DNA of 64,000 nt from JACVRW01 sp963771715 (GCA_963771715.1 CAVYUQ010000006.1:62001-126000), one strand, 5' to 3'. Shown: positions 34,842-47,042, numbered from the stretch's first letter. A program made the numbers and translations. The notes: generated by a model from the sequence alone, not told the origin.

Positions 34842-35093
34842 CTAGCAGTTGGTGCCCTGGGCGTCGGCGTGGCCGGCTTGCCCCTGCGTCCGGCCGTCGC
34901 TTGCGCTGACCGGAATCGGCGCATCCGGACGGCCAGGAGCGTTGCGGGACCCATCCGACGTCGCGCCCGAGGGAGCGCCCGGAGCCGCGCAGCCGGCCTG
35001 GGTGACCCCGTGCACGTCCGCCATCGCCGGCGTGGCGGCGATCGCGACCAGCACCAAAGCCAGGACCAATAGTGGGAAGGTGAACGTTCGCAT
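34842..35093 (-). CDS. Small secreted protein
   Basis: An 83-aa protein starting MRTFTF, with a signal peptide (LVLALVLVAIAATPAMA). The mature part of about 57 residues is rich in Gly, Ala and Pro, with two Cys (GCAAPG and the C-terminal Cys) that could pair. An ATG eight codons upstream is possible. It lies behind clpC on the same strand and converges with the lipoprotein gene. Function unknown. Confidence 0.55.
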   Translation of the reverse strand: MRTFTFPLLVLALVLVAIAATPAMADVHGVTQAGCAAPGAPSGATSDGSRNAPGRPDAPIPVSASDGRTQGQAGHADAQGTNC

Positions 35094-35146
35094 CGCCTTG
35101 CTGTACGCGACCGGCACCGTCCCGGTTCAACTGAGACTTGCTGGGC

Positions 35147-37768
<2,622 letters not shown>

Positions 37769-37985
37769 GCTGTGCTCTCTTATCTGTCGGGAACTACGGG
37801 GGCGGCGTAACCCGTTCTTTCCCATTAGATCGGCATATACGCCGAGCACGTGAGAGGTATCGAGAGTCCACCGACCCGCTGCGCCTACTCTACCAACGCA
37901 CCTAAGTGCTGCTTGACGGCTGAAATGCCCTTCATGAAGCCCTAAAACCCGCATTTCGCGCGGGGTTTCTAGCTAGGGTCGCGAC
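37769..37985. promoter_or_regulatory. Divergent region upstream of clpC
   Basis: A 217-bp gap holding the clpC promoter and that of the lipoprotein. A hairpin AAACCCGC-ATTTC-GCGCGGGGTTT (about 37945-37970, one bulge) lies near the lipoprotein side. Its position argues for a leader structure or a terminator of an upstream read-through rather than a gene. No CtsR-like heptamer repeat is obvious. Confidence 0.35.
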
Positions 37986-38390
37986 ATGAAGCTGACTTCG
38001 CCGGTGGCGCTGCTCGTCCTGCTTGTGCGTGGCCGGTTGCGGCGGCGGCAACGACTCATTCACCGAGGACTACAACGAGGCGGTCAGGCCGCTGGCGGAG
38101 CTCCGGACCGACGTGGGCTCGAGCGCGGCCGAGTTCGACCGCCTCGCCGAGCCGCACCAGGCAGACACGCGAGAACCTCGCCGACCTCGATCCGCCCGAC
38201 GACGCGCAGGAGGAGATGGACAAGCTGCTCGCCGGGCTGGACGGCGTGACGCGCGACCTGAGCGCTGTCGCCGAGGCGGTCCGCTCGAAGAATGCCGCGG
38301 AGCAGGCGGACGCCGCCAAGCAGCTGGTGAAGTCGAGCGCGGAGGTGCAGCAGGCGGAGACGGCGCTGCAGCAGGCGGTGCGAGGGCTAG
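37986..38390 (+). CDS. Small lipoprotein (three frameshifts)
   Basis: Three frames combine into one sensible protein of about 133 aa. A lipoprotein signal (MKLTSPVALLVLL...CVAGCGGG) is followed by a helical domain (DYNEAVRPLAELRTDVG, then AQEEMDKLLAGLDGVTRDLS and QADAAKQLVKSSAEVQQAET), ending QQAVRG. One-base extras near 38022, 38175 and 38386 (the last in GGG) break it. It converges with lysS. Helical lipoproteins of this type are common in actinobacteria; function unknown. Confidence 0.6.
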
Positions 38391-39820
38391 TTCCGCATCG
38401 CGGGGAACAGCACGACCTCGCGGATGCCGTGGCGGCCGCTGAGGATCATCACGAGCCTGTCGATGCCGATGCCGATCCCGCCGGTGGGCGGCATGCCGTG
38501 CTCGAGCGCCTGCACGTAGTCCTCGTCGTAGGGCTGGGTCTCCTCGTCGCCCGCGGCCTGGTCGGCGCGCTGCTGCTCGAAGCGCGCGCGCTGCTCGTCC
38601 GGGTCGTTCAGCTCGGTGAACGCGTTCGAGAACTCCATGCCGCCGGCGAAGGCCTCGAAGCGCTCGACGAGCCCGGGCTCGGAGCGGTGGTCCTTCGCGA
38701 AGGGTGAGAGCTCCTTCGGGTAGTCCATGATGAAGGTCGGGTTCTGGAGGTCGGGCTCCACGTGCTTCGAGAGCAGCTCGTCCACGCGCTTGGCCCAGGT
38801 GCCCTCGCCCGGCAGCTCGTCGTCGCCGAGGATGTCGAGGCCGGTCTTCTCCTTGATCGCGTCGCGCAGCGTCATGCGCTTCCACGGGCGCGAGAAGTCG
38901 ATCGGCCCGTCGTAGCCGATCTCCTCGGCCACGTACGAGATCAGCTCCTCGAGGCGGTTCGCGATGTCGTTGTAGTCCGCGTACGCCTCGTACCACTCGA
39001 GCATCGTGAACTCGGGGTTGTGCTTGTGCGAGACGCCCTCGTTCCGGAAGTCCTTGCCGATCTCGTAGACGCGCTCGAGGCCGCCGACGATCAGCCGCTT
39101 CAGGTACAGCTCGTCCGCGATGCGCAGGAAGAGGTCGCGGTCGAGCTCGTTGTGGTGGGTCACGAAGGGGCGAGCGAGCGCGCCGCCGTAGAGCGGCTGG
39201 AGGATCGGCGTCTCCACCTCGAGGAAGCCGCGCTCGTCGAGCCAGCGGCGGATCGCGCGGACGACCTTGGTGCGGAGGATGAAGAGGTCCCGCGTCTCCG
39301 GGTTCGCGAGCAGGTCGACCTCGCGGTGCCTGTATCGCGTCTCGACGTCCTCGACGCCGTAGTACTCCTTGGGCACTGAACGCAGGGACTTCGCCAGCAG
39401 GGTCCAGTCCGTAACCCGGAGCGTGAGCTCGCCGCGGCGGGACTTGAAGGCGGTGCCGTCGATGCCTACTAGGTCTCCGATGTCGAGGCAGGTGAGCGTG
39501 TCGAACGACTGCTCACCGAGGACATCGCGCTTCGCCTGGACCTGGAGCTTGCCGCTGCGGTCGACGATGTCGATAAAGGCCGCGCCGCCGTGGCCGCGCC
39601 GTGCCGTCATGCGGCCGGCGACCCGGTACTCCTGGTCCGTCTCCTCACCGGGCTCGAGCGCGTCGTGCGCCGCGTGAACCTCGGCGACCGGCGTCACGCC
39701 CTCGAACTGATGCGGAAACGGGTCGATCCCCTGCTCGCGCAGGCGCGCCAGCTTGGCCCGGCGATCGTCGCCGCGCGGCTCGTCGTCGGCCCGCGGCTCG
39801 TCGGAGGGGGAGTCGTCCAC
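38387..39820 (-). CDS. lysS: Lysyl-tRNA synthetase, class II
   Basis: A 477-aa class II synthetase that charges tRNA-Lys. The N-terminal OB-fold anticodon-binding domain (about 60-150; YRVAGRMTARRGHGGAAFIDI) is followed by motif 1 (FLEVETPILQPLYGGALARPF), motif 2 (YEIGKDFRNEG) and motif 3 (GGIGIGIDRLVMILSG). A polar, Asp/Arg-rich N-terminal extension of about 20 residues precedes the family start, so a slightly later start is possible. Confidence 0.97.
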   Translation of the reverse strand: MDDSPSDEPRADDEPRGDDRRAKLARLREQGIDPFPHQFEGVTPVAEVHAAHDALEPGEETDQEYRVAGRMTARRGHGGAAFIDIVDRSGKLQVQAKRDVLGEQSFDTLTCLDIGDLVGIDGTAFKSRRGELTLRVTDWTLLAKSLRSVPKEYYGVEDVETRYRHREVDLLANPETRDLFILRTKVVRAIRRWLDERGFLEVETPILQPLYGGALARPFVTHHNELDRDLFLRIADELYLKRLIVGGLERVYEIGKDFRNEGVSHKHNPEFTMLEWYEAYADYNDIANRLEELISYVAEEIGYDGPIDFSRPWKRMTLRDAIKEKTGLDILGDDELPGEGTWAKRVDELLSKHVEPDLQNPTFIMDYPKELSPFAKDHRSEPGLVERFEAFAGGMEFSNAFTELNDPDEQRARFEQQRADQAAGDEETQPYDEDYVQALEHGMPPTGGIGIGIDRLVMILSGRHGIREVVLFPAMRN

Positions 39821-39951
39821 GCGGCGGGAGGCTACTCACCGAGGGGAGCCGCCGATCCGCTGACTCCTGCTCACTTGTGCATGACATGTATGCAAAAGGC
39901 AGCAAGAGTGACGCGGGCGGGCGGCTCCGCGCTCACGCGTGATACACTCAA

Positions 39952-39966
39952 CCCCGATATACGGGG
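39952..39966. terminator. Small hairpin downstream of greA
   Basis: CCCCG-ATATA-CGGGG, 33 bases beyond the greA stop in the gap before lysS. It is short, but could help end greA transcription. No U-tract. Confidence 0.35.
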
Positions 39967-39998
39967 CGAAGTGAGCAAGCGTCGGCCGGGCGGGCGGC

Positions 39999-40475
39999 CT
40001 AGCGCTCGATCTTCGTGATCTTCAGCTTGCGGGCCGGGCCGCGCGGGACCTGCACGCTCACGGTCTCGCCGCGCTTGTGGCCGATCAGGGCGCGACCGAC
40101 CGGGGACTCGTTCGAGAGCTTGTTCTCGGAGGGGTCCGCCTCGGCGGAGCCGACGATCTTGAACTTCGTCGACTTGTCGGTCTTCTGGTCCTTCACGTGC
40201 ACGGTGGCGCCGACGTTCACCACGTCCGTGTCGACCGACTTGGCGTCAATCACGCGCGCGTTGCGGAGCTTCTCCTCGAGGTCGGAGATCTGCTTCTCGA
40301 GCATCGCCTGCTCGTTCTTGGCATCGTCGTACTCGGCGTTCTCGGAGATGTCCCCGAACTCGCGCGCTTCCTTGATGCGCTCGGCCACCTCGCGCCGGCG
40401 GTCGCCGGACAGGTGATCGATCTTGGCCTTCAGATCCTTCAGGCCTTCAGGTGTTAGGACAGTCTCTCGCGCCAT
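39999..40475 (-). CDS. greA: Transcription elongation factor GreA
   Basis: A 158-aa GreA starting MARETVLTPEGL. The N-terminal coiled coil (LKAKIDHLSG through EKQISDLEEKLRNA) carries DISENAEYDDAKNEQ at the tip, where the acidic pair inserts in the RNA polymerase channel. The C-terminal FKBP-like domain ends SVQVPRGPARKLKI. It rescues backtracked polymerase by stimulating transcript cleavage. An upstream extension in the same frame is not family-like. Confidence 0.96.
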   Translation of the reverse strand: MARETVLTPEGLKDLKAKIDHLSGDRRREVAERIKEAREFGDISENAEYDDAKNEQAMLEKQISDLEEKLRNARVIDAKSVDTDVVNVGATVHVKDQKTDKSTKFKIVGSAEADPSENKLSNESPVGRALIGHKRGETVSVQVPRGPARKLKITKIER

Positions 40476-40554
40476 AAGGAAAAACCCCCGTTTCTGGCCC
40501 CGAGGGACGCAGGAGTGTAGCAACCACATATACGCCGCTCATGGAAGGCTTGGC

Positions 40555-41314
40555 TCACTTTTCGTAGCTCTGGGCGAGCTTTTTCAGCCGATTTATCTCT
40601 ACCCGGATGTCCGGAGCGCGATTGCCCGGATCGCTGTTCAGCGCCTCGATCCTGTCGGCGATCTGGATCACGGCGGAGGCAAGGAACTCGTCCGTCGCAT
40701 TCCCGTTCCCGTTCACGCTCGGCGCGGGCCTGCAGCCGCCGCAGCATCGGCGGCAGGATCGAGGTCAGAACGAGCAGGATGAGCGCGACGCCGGAGATCC
40801 TGGCCCACCCCTCGTCGATGTCGTGGACGAGCTCCGCGAGCGGAAGGATCACGGCCAGCGTGTCGAACGCCGCGAATCCGATCGAGCTGAACGTGAGCAG
40901 GCGAACGAGGACGGAGTCGCCACGTCGGAGCGCGACCAGCATCACGCACGCATGCGATCCGGCTATTCCGAGGACGGCGATGCAGCCGAACGCGCGCCAG
41001 GTGCCCTCCTCGCCCCACTGGTCCATGTTGGTCCAGAGCCCGAGGATGAGAAGCCCGAATGCCACCACCGACGCTACGAGGGTCACGGTCCCGAGCAGCC
41101 AAAGCCCCGTGGACGGCCGGAGACGCGCCGCGGCGCCTGCCGAGCCCGCGGCGCTCGCGATCGCGAAGCCGACGCTCGTGAGCACCACCCTGAGCTCCGC
41201 GTAGTCGAACGAACCCGTCAGGAGGGCGATAACCGCCGCGGCCGCCGCGACGGACAGGCCGATTACGAGAGACCACCCGGCGTAGCGCCGGATCGCCCTC
41301 GAGTCCTGCTTCAT
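40555..41314 (-). CDS. Multi-span membrane protein (frameshifted)
   Basis: About 252 aa with five or six membrane helices (VIGLSVAAAAAVIALLTG, LWLLGTVTLVASVVAFGLLI, SGVALILLVLTSILPPML and others). An indel near 40715 hides the cytoplasmic tail; in the corrected frame it reads NATDEFLASAVIQIADRIEA and ends NRLKKLAQSYEK, a likely coiled coil. I do not recognise the family. Confidence 0.65.
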
Positions 41315-41351
41315 ACTCGGCTATTCGGCAGACCGGTGCGGAAACCTTGAG

Positions 41352-42365
41352 CTAGGCGGCCACCGGCATGGCCGCTTGAGCGACGCTGCGCCACGCCTCG
41401 CGGGCCTCGGCCGTGGTGGGCGCCGTTACGAGCGGCTCTCGCTCGCGCCGGGTGAGCTGCAGGCGCTCCGCGTACCAGGGGTAGAACTTGCGCAGATAGC
41501 GGCCGGCCCGCTCGACCCCGAGGTGCTCCTCCGCGGACTCGATCACCCACTCGACCTCCTCGAGCACCTCGTGCGGACTGGGCTCGCCCTCGTAGGTGCC
41601 GAGCAGCCGGCCGAACAGCCACGGATTGCCGAGGGCGCCGCGCGCCAGCATCACGGCCGCCGCGCCGCTCTCCTCGAATGCGCGCAGCGTCCGCTCGTCG
41701 CTCGAGAGCCCGCCGGACACGATCACGGGCACCGGCAGAGCCTCCACGAGCTCGCGCGCGAGCAGGTAGTCGGGTGCGCCCGAATGCTGCTGCGACGCGT
41801 GCCGTGGGTGGAACGCGATGCCGGCCACGCCCGCCTCGTCCACGAGGCGGCGCGCCAGCTCGACCCCGGCGCGGTCGCCGGGCTCGCGTCCGGGACGAAG
41901 CTTCACCGTCACGGGCAGGCCGCTGCCCTCGCCCGCGGCGCGCGCGATGGCCACGGCGCGGCCGGGGTCGTCGAGCAGCGCCGCCCCCGCCCCGGTCTTG
42001 CAGACCTTGCGAACCGGGCAGCCCATGTTGAGGTCGAGCACGTCGGCGCCCGCGGCCGCGACGATCGCCCCGGCCTCGCGCATCACGGCGGCGTCGTGCC
42101 CGAAGAGCTGCATCGAGACCGGGTGCTCCTCGGGGTGGATGCGCAGGAACTCCCGGACCGTGCGCTCGTTGCCGTGCACCAGGCCGAAGCTCGAGACCAT
42201 CTCGGACACGACCAGCCCGGCGCCATGGCGCTTCGCCTGGAGGCGCACGAACCAGTTGCCGATGCCGGCCAGCGGCGCGAGCACCACGCGGTTGGCGAGC
42301 CTCAGGCCGCCGAGCGTCCACGTGTCTGTGAGCGAGCGCACGTCGGAAACGGTAGCGCCGGTCAC
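41352..42365 (-). CDS. dus: tRNA-dihydrouridine synthase
   Basis: A 337-aa FMN enzyme reducing uridines in the tRNA D-loop. LAPLAGIGNWFVR opens the TIM barrel, DLNMGCPVRKV has the catalytic Cys, VTVKLRPG and AFHPRHASQQHSG follow, and VIVSGGLSS binds FMN. A GTG start overlapping the STAS stop (GTGA) is the best choice; the frame extends far upstream without family similarity. Confidence 0.93.
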   Translation of the reverse strand: MTGATVSDVRSLTDTWTLGGLRLANRVVLAPLAGIGNWFVRLQAKRHGAGLVVSEMVSSFGLVHGNERTVREFLRIHPEEHPVSMQLFGHDAAVMREAGAIVAAAGADVLDLNMGCPVRKVCKTGAGAALLDDPGRAVAIARAAGEGSGLPVTVKLRPGREPGDRAGVELARRLVDEAGVAGIAFHPRHASQQHSGAPDYLLARELVEALPVPVIVSGGLSSDERTLRAFEESGAAAVMLARGALGNPWLFGRLLGTYEGEPSPHEVLEEVEWVIESAEEHLGVERAGRYLRKFYPWYAERLQLTRREREPLVTAPTTAEAREAWRSVAQAAMPVAA

Positions 42366-42706
42366 GCCGCCTCGAGCGGATCCGTGCCGTCGGGGAGGAT
42401 CGGGACCTCGCCGTCGGCGTGGATCAGCTCGAGCAGGCGCAGGACGCACTGGGCCGGGTGGGCGACCACGAAGCGGGTCCGGTCGCGCCGCGCGGCCCGC
42501 ATGAGCACCGCCAGCCCGTGGAGGTCCATGAAGTCGACGCCCGAGAGGTCGAGCACCACGCGGCGCTCGGCCGCGAGCTGCCTGTCGACCACCTCCCCCA
42601 TCCGGGGCGCGGTCGCGGTGTCCACCTCGCCCTGCACGCGCACGACGACAACCCGTCCGTGCTCCTCGAGCGAGACCTTGAAGGGTTGTGGGGTTGCCGC
42701 TGACAC
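42362..42706 (-). CDS. STAS-domain protein, anti-sigma-factor-antagonist-like, without the usual phospho-Ser
   Basis: A 114-aa STAS fold: VVVVRVQGEVDTATAPRM, then VVLDLSGVDFMDLHGLAVL. In SpoIIAA-type antagonists the last motif is D-S-S/T-G, with the first Ser phosphorylated by the anti-sigma kinase; here it is D-L-H-G. The protein therefore cannot be switched off in the usual way. It is coupled to dus. Confidence 0.8.
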   Translation of the reverse strand: MSAATPQPFKVSLEEHGRVVVVRVQGEVDTATAPRMGEVVDRQLAAERRVVLDLSGVDFMDLHGLAVLMRAARRDRTRFVVAHPAQCVLRLLELIHADGEVPILPDGTDPLEAA

Positions 42707-42751
42707 TCAGAGGCCGCTTCCACCGTACACCGGCCCCTGCGGCATGGAAAG

Positions 42752-43519
42752 TCAGCTCTGGTTGCGCTCCCAGATCAGCTTGAGCCCTTGGAGCGTGAGC
42801 TTGTCGTCCACCTCGTCGACCTGCTCGCAGAACGGCACGATCTCGGCGGCGAAGCCGCCCGTGGCGATCGCGGTGGCCTCCTCGCCGAGCTCCTCGCGCA
42901 GCCGCCCCACGATCGCGTCCACCTGGCCCGCGAAGCCGAAGACCACGCCCGACTGGATCGCCTCCTGCGTGCCCTTCCCGATCGCATGGCGCGGCTTCTC
43001 GATGTCCACGCGCGGCAGGCGCGCGGCGCGGGCCGACAGCGCCTCGAGCGAGATCTCGATCCCGGGGGAGATCACGCCGCCGAGGTACTCGCCCTCCGAG
43101 GAGACCACGTCGTAGTTGATCGCGGTGCCGAAGTCGACGGCGATGCACGCGCCGCCCACGCGCTCGTAGGCGGCGATGGCGTTCACGAGGCGGTCGGCGC
43201 CGAGCTCCTGCGGGCGGTCGATCCTGATCGGCATGCCGGTCTTGAGGTCGGGCCCCACGAGCGCGCCGCGGCCGCCGAAGTAGCGCTCGATCACCTGCTC
43301 GTACTCGTGGGCGAGCGTGGGCACGACCGAGGAGACGATCGCCGCGTGCACGTCGCTCAGCTTGAGGTCGCGGAGGCCGAGCAGGCCGGCCAGCACTGTT
43401 GCCACCTCGTCGGCCGTGGCGAAGCGGGCGGTGTGGAAGCGCCAGTGCTGAATCAGCTCGTCGTCCGAGAACATGCCCACGTGGGTCTGGGTATTGCCAA
43501 CGTCGATGGCGAGCAGCAC
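42752..43519 (-). CDS. coaX: Type III pantothenate kinase
   Basis: A 255-aa CoaX, first enzyme of CoA synthesis. Signatures are LLAIDVGNTQTHVGMF (phosphate loop), GADRLVNAIAAYE, VDFGTAINYDVV and GGVISPGIEISLEAL. Type III enzymes are not inhibited by CoA and use a monovalent cation. It ends the FAS-II-side gene group, fitting the need for CoA and ACP arms. Confidence 0.95.
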   Translation of the reverse strand: MLLAIDVGNTQTHVGMFSDDELIQHWRFHTARFATADEVATVLAGLLGLRDLKLSDVHAAIVSSVVPTLAHEYEQVIERYFGGRGALVGPDLKTGMPIRIDRPQELGADRLVNAIAAYERVGGACIAVDFGTAINYDVVSSEGEYLGGVISPGIEISLEALSARAARLPRVDIEKPRHAIGKGTQEAIQSGVVFGFAGQVDAIVGRLREELGEEATAIATGGFAAEIVPFCEQVDEVDDKLTLQGLKLIWERNQS

Positions 43520-43529
43520 GGCGGCGAGC

Positions 43530-44321
43530 TTAAGGCCTCAAGGGCGCGCCCATGGCGTGGAAGCCGCCGTCCACGTGCAGGATCTCGCCCGTGATCGCGC
43601 GCGAGAGGTCCGAGAGCAGGAACAGCACGGCGTCCGCCACCGGGCCGGGATCGGCACTGTCCCAGTCCAGCGGGGCCTGCTTTCCCCAGAGGCCGGAGAG
43701 GGCGTCGAAGCCGGGGATGCCCTGGGCGGCGGGCGTCTCGACCGGCCCGGCCGAGATCAGGTTCACGCGCACGCTCCGCTCGCCGAGGTCGCGGGCCAGG
43801 TAGCGGGAGACCGACTCGAGCGCAGCCTTGGCCACGCCCATCCAGTCGTACACCGGCCAAGCGACCGACGCGTCGAAGTCCATGCCCACCAGGCTGCCGC
43901 CGTCGTCCATCAGCGGGGCGAGCGCCCCGGCGAGCGCCTTGAAGGAGTACGCGCTCGTGCGGAAGGCCAGCTCGGCGGACTCGGGCGGAGCCGACATGAA
44001 GTTGCCGCCCAGCGCGTCGCCGGGCGCAAAGGCGATCGCGTGCAGCGCGCCGTCGAGGCCGCCCCAGCGCTGCTTCAGCTCGGCGACGAGCGCATCGAAG
44101 TCCTCCGGGTTGTTCACGTCGAGCTCGAGCACGTCCGGCGGATCGGGCATCCGCGCCGCGGCCCGCTCCGTCATCCGGCGCGTGCGGCCGAAACCCGTGA
44201 GCAGCACCTCGGCGCCCTCCTGCTGCGCGCGCTCCGCGACCGAGTAGGCGATGCTGCCCTTGGTCAGCACTCCCGTGATCAGCAGGCGCTTGCCCTGGAG
44301 GAGGCCGCTGCCGTCGGCCAT
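43530..44321 (-). CDS. fabI: Enoyl-ACP reductase (FabI)
   Basis: A 263-aa short-chain reductase of the FabI group. LLITGVLTKGSIAYSVAE binds the cofactor and YDWMGVAKAALES carries the catalytic Tyr-x6-Lys. ISAGPVETPAAQGIPGF forms the substrate loop and GEILHVDGGFHAMG the end. It does the last reduction in each fatty-acid cycle, probably with NADH. Its ATG overlaps the stop of the MaoC-like gene. Confidence 0.94.
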   Translation of the reverse strand: MADGSGLLQGKRLLITGVLTKGSIAYSVAERAQQEGAEVLLTGFGRTRRMTERAAARMPDPPDVLELDVNNPEDFDALVAELKQRWGGLDGALHAIAFAPGDALGGNFMSAPPESAELAFRTSAYSFKALAGALAPLMDDGGSLVGMDFDASVAWPVYDWMGVAKAALESVSRYLARDLGERSVRVNLISAGPVETPAAQGIPGFDALSGLWGKQAPLDWDSADPGPVADAVLFLLSDLSRAITGEILHVDGGFHAMGAPLRP

Positions 44322-44823
44322 CACTTGCGCCAGACGAGCTCGACGTCTGCGCGAACCGCCATCCGCGCGGGCTCCTGGCGGCCGGCGGGTTGCCTCAGGA
44401 TCCGCAGCCGGGCCTCGACCAGCCCCTGCTCCGAATCGACCTCCCGCGTGCGCACAATTTGACCCTCGACGTGCACGGTGTCGCCGATCTTCACAGGTTG
44501 CTTGAAGACGGCGTCGCCAACGCGGCGCAGCGCGACGATCCGGTCGGGGTCGAGCGGCAGGAGACCTACCGCGAACGAGAGCACCAGCAGGCCGTGCGCG
44601 ATCTGCTCGCCGAAGCGGCTGCCCGCGGCCCATTCGGGGTCGATGTGCTGCGGGTGGGTGTCGCCCGTGAGGGCGGCGAACTGAAGGATGTCGCGCTCGC
44701 CGACGCGGCGGCCCCGGTCACGAAGCGGTCGCCGACAGCGAGGGCACCGAAGGGGCGACCGAAGAGGTCGCCATCGACCGGCGCCGCGGCCTCCGCCCAA
44801 AGCTCAACACGTTGGCGACGCAT
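44321..44823 (-). CDS. MaoC-like (R)-hydratase/dehydratase (frameshifted)
   Basis: About 167 aa, hot-dog fold. The hydratase-2 motif is visible as FAALTGDTHPQHIDPEWA, with HGLLVLS after it. An indel near 44712 joins MRRQRVELWAEAAAPVDGDL to GRRVGERDILQ. In actinobacterial FAS-II clusters such proteins act as 3-hydroxyacyl-ACP or -CoA dehydratases. Since no fabZ or fabA is seen in the block, it is a candidate for that step. Confidence 0.8.
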
Positions 44824-44952
44824 TTGGTCGCTTTCGTGTTGAGCTTCCGCGGGCCCGCCTTCGGTGCCTGGCTGGCCCGGCGCGCAGCACCAGGTCCGGC
44901 CGCGCGGAGTCCGACGCGGTCTCGCGCGTCTCGGGCTGGGCGGTAGCGCGGC

Positions 44953-45561
44953 TCACGCTGCGCTGAGGCGGCGGAAGCGCTTTCGGATCGCGCGCAGGAA
45001 CTCGCGCGCGGCCTGGCGGTGGCCCTCCGCGGAGGGGTGGAAGCCGTCCTCAGCGTAAATCTCGCGTGCCTTCGACAGCGGGTGGTCGAAGCTCTCCATC
45101 AGCACGACATCGTGTCGGCGGGCCACCCGGCGCACCGCCGCGTTGAAGCGGCTCATGCCCTCCACCACGCGCGCCTGGGTGCGCGGGCGCAGGTCGAGGA
45201 AGCGCGAGATGTCCGGGTAGGTGGCGGTCACGATCTCCACGTGCGGCAGCTCGCGCCGCAGCCGGGCGAACATGCGCGAGAGCCGGGCGGCGTAGGCGTC
45301 CGCGTCGGGCCGCGTGTTGAAGAGGACGTCGTTCGCCCCGCACACGAGCGTGACCACGTCGGGCTGCAGCTCGAGCGCTCGTTCGAGCTGGTCCCGCTCG
45401 ACGTGCTCGCTGGTGGCCCCGACCGACGCGAGGTTCACGTAGCGGGCCCCGAGCGCGCGGGCCAACTCGTCCGCCCAGCGCGGCTGCCCGGGCTCCAGCC
45501 CGGCGGTAAAGCTGTCGCCGAGGGCGACGTAGGTGGTGGCTCCGGTGGTTGATGTGCTCAC
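44953..45561 (-). CDS. SGNH/GDSL-type esterase or lipase
   Basis: A 202-aa hydrolase. Block I is YVALGDSFTAG (Ser17), the oxyanion Gly is in ASVGATSEH, block III is VCGANDVLF, and block V is DGFHPSAEGH with the catalytic Asp and His. It probably acts on an ester in the cytosol as no signal peptide is seen. The start overlaps the accD stop. Confidence 0.9.
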   Translation of the reverse strand: MSTSTTGATTYVALGDSFTAGLEPGQPRWADELARALGARYVNLASVGATSEHVERDQLERALELQPDVVTLVCGANDVLFNTRPDADAYAARLSRMFARLRRELPHVEIVTATYPDISRFLDLRPRTQARVVEGMSRFNAAVRRVARRHDVVLMESFDHPLSKAREIYAEDGFHPSAEGHRQAAREFLRAIRKRFRRLSAA

Positions 45562-47042
45562 AGCGGGATGTTCCCTCCGCCGTTGCCGTACTCGCCGGCG
45601 CCGGACAGCGCGGTGAGCGCGCCCGACAGGCGGCGGCGCGTCTCGCCGGGCGAGACGAGCTCGTCGATGAAGCCCTCGCGCGCCGCGACGGCGGCCGACA
45701 CGTGCTGGTCGGCGTACGCCTCGGCGAGCCGGTCGTGCTCGCGTTCCGGGTCCTCGGCCGCCGCGATGTCGCGCTTGTGCACGATCCCCACGGCCTGCTT
45801 CGGCCCCATGATCCCGATCTGGGCGTCGGGCCAGGCGAACGCCAGGTCCGCGCCGAGGTCCTTCGAGTTCATCGTGATGAAGCCGCCGCCGTAGGCCTTG
45901 CGCAGCACGACGGTCACCTTCGGCACCACGGCCTCCGCGAACGCGTGCAGGAGCTTCGCGCCGTGGCGGATCACGCCAAGGCCCTCCTGCTTGGTGCCGG
46001 GCAGGAAGCCCGGCGTGTCCACGAGCACCACCAGCGGTAGCCCGTAGGAGTTGCAGGTGCGCACGAACTTGGCGGCCTTCTGTGACGCGGCGGCGTCGAT
46101 CACACCACCCAGGTACCAGGGTTGGTTGGCGATAACCCCGACCGGCCGGCCGTCGATGCGGCAGAAGGCCGTGACCATGTTGCGGGCCCAGCGCTCGGAG
46201 ACCTCGAGGTATGCGCCGTCGTCCACCAGCGACTCGATCACGTGGCGCACGTCGTACACCTTGCGCGGCGACTCCGGCACGAACGCGGCCGGGTCGGTGC
46301 CGGGAACTCCGGCGGGCGGCCCGTGCGACGGGCGCTCGCCCGCTTGCTGCGGCAGGTATGCCAGCAGGTCGCGCGCAAGGCGTGCCGCATCGAGGTCGTC
46401 CGATGCCACGAACTGGCAGACGCCGTTCTTCGCGTGCACGCGCGGGCCGCCGAGCTCCTGCGCGTCCACGTCCTCGCCCATGACCTCGCGCACCACGCCC
46501 GGGCCGGTGAGGAACATCGCCGAGCCCTCGGTCATGATCACGAAGTCGGTGAGCGCCGGCGAGTACGCGCCGCCGCCCGCCGAGACGCCGGTGATGATCG
46601 AGATCTGCGGCACCTTGCCGGACAGCCGCACGCTCTCGCGGAAGATGCGCCCGTAGCCGCCGAGCGCGGCGATGCCGTCGTCCATGCGGGCGCCGCCCGA
46701 GGCGACGAAGCCGATCACCGGCGCGCCTGCGCGGCCGGCGAGCTGCATCACGCGCACGATCGTCTCGGCGTGCGCCTCGCCCAGCGAGCCGCCGGCGAAG
46801 GTCTGGTCCTGCGCGTAGCAGTAGACCGGACGCCCGGCGATCGTGCCGGAGGCGCCCACGACGCCGTCGCCCTCGCGCATCCGCTTGGACTCGCGCCGCG
46901 GCAGCACCGTCGAACGGATCACGTGTAGGGAACCGGGATCACAGAGCAGCTCGAGACGCTCGCGCGCGGTGAGCGTGCGTGGCTCTTCGAGCAGAGCGGT
47001 CGAGAACCGCTCAGCAGGCATCCGGTCTGCAAGTGCGCTCAT
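45558..47042 (-). CDS. accD: Acyl-CoA carboxylase, carboxyltransferase subunit
   Basis: A 494-aa fused carboxyltransferase of the AccD5/PccB type. The first crotonase-like half has GGSLGEAHAETIVRVM and GGARMDDGIAALGGYG; the second has VIANQPWYLGGVID and DTPGFLPGTKQE followed by RKAYGGGFITMNSK. It makes malonyl-CoA (or methylmalonyl-CoA) from the carboxybiotin partner, which is not in this window. It overlaps fabF by four bases. Confidence 0.93.
   Translation of the reverse strand: MSALADRMPAERFSTALLEEPRTLTARERLELLCDPGSLHVIRSTVLPRRESKRMREGDGVVGASGTIAGRPVYCYAQDQTFAGGSLGEAHAETIVRVMQLAGRAGAPVIGFVASGGARMDDGIAALGGYGRIFRESVRLSGKVPQISIITGVSAGGGAYSPALTDFVIMTEGSAMFLTGPGVVREVMGEDVDAQELGGPRVHAKNGVCQFVASDDLDAARLARDLLAYLPQQAGERPSHGPPAGVPGTDPAAFVPESPRKVYDVRHVIESLVDDGAYLEVSERWARNMVTAFCRIDGRPVGVIANQPWYLGGVIDAAASQKAAKFVRTCNSYGLPLVVLVDTPGFLPGTKQEGLGVIRHGAKLLHAFAEAVVPKVTVVLRKAYGGGFITMNSKDLGADLAFAWPDAQIGIMGPKQAVGIVHKRDIAAAEDPEREHDRLAEAYADQHVSAAVAAREGFIDELVSPGETRRRLSGALTALSGAGEYGNGGGNIPL

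Noticed and set aside
37945..37970. Possible tRNA or riboswitch upstream of the small lipoprotein
   Set aside because: Only one short bulged hairpin is seen; no cloverleaf, CCA end or known aptamer pattern.
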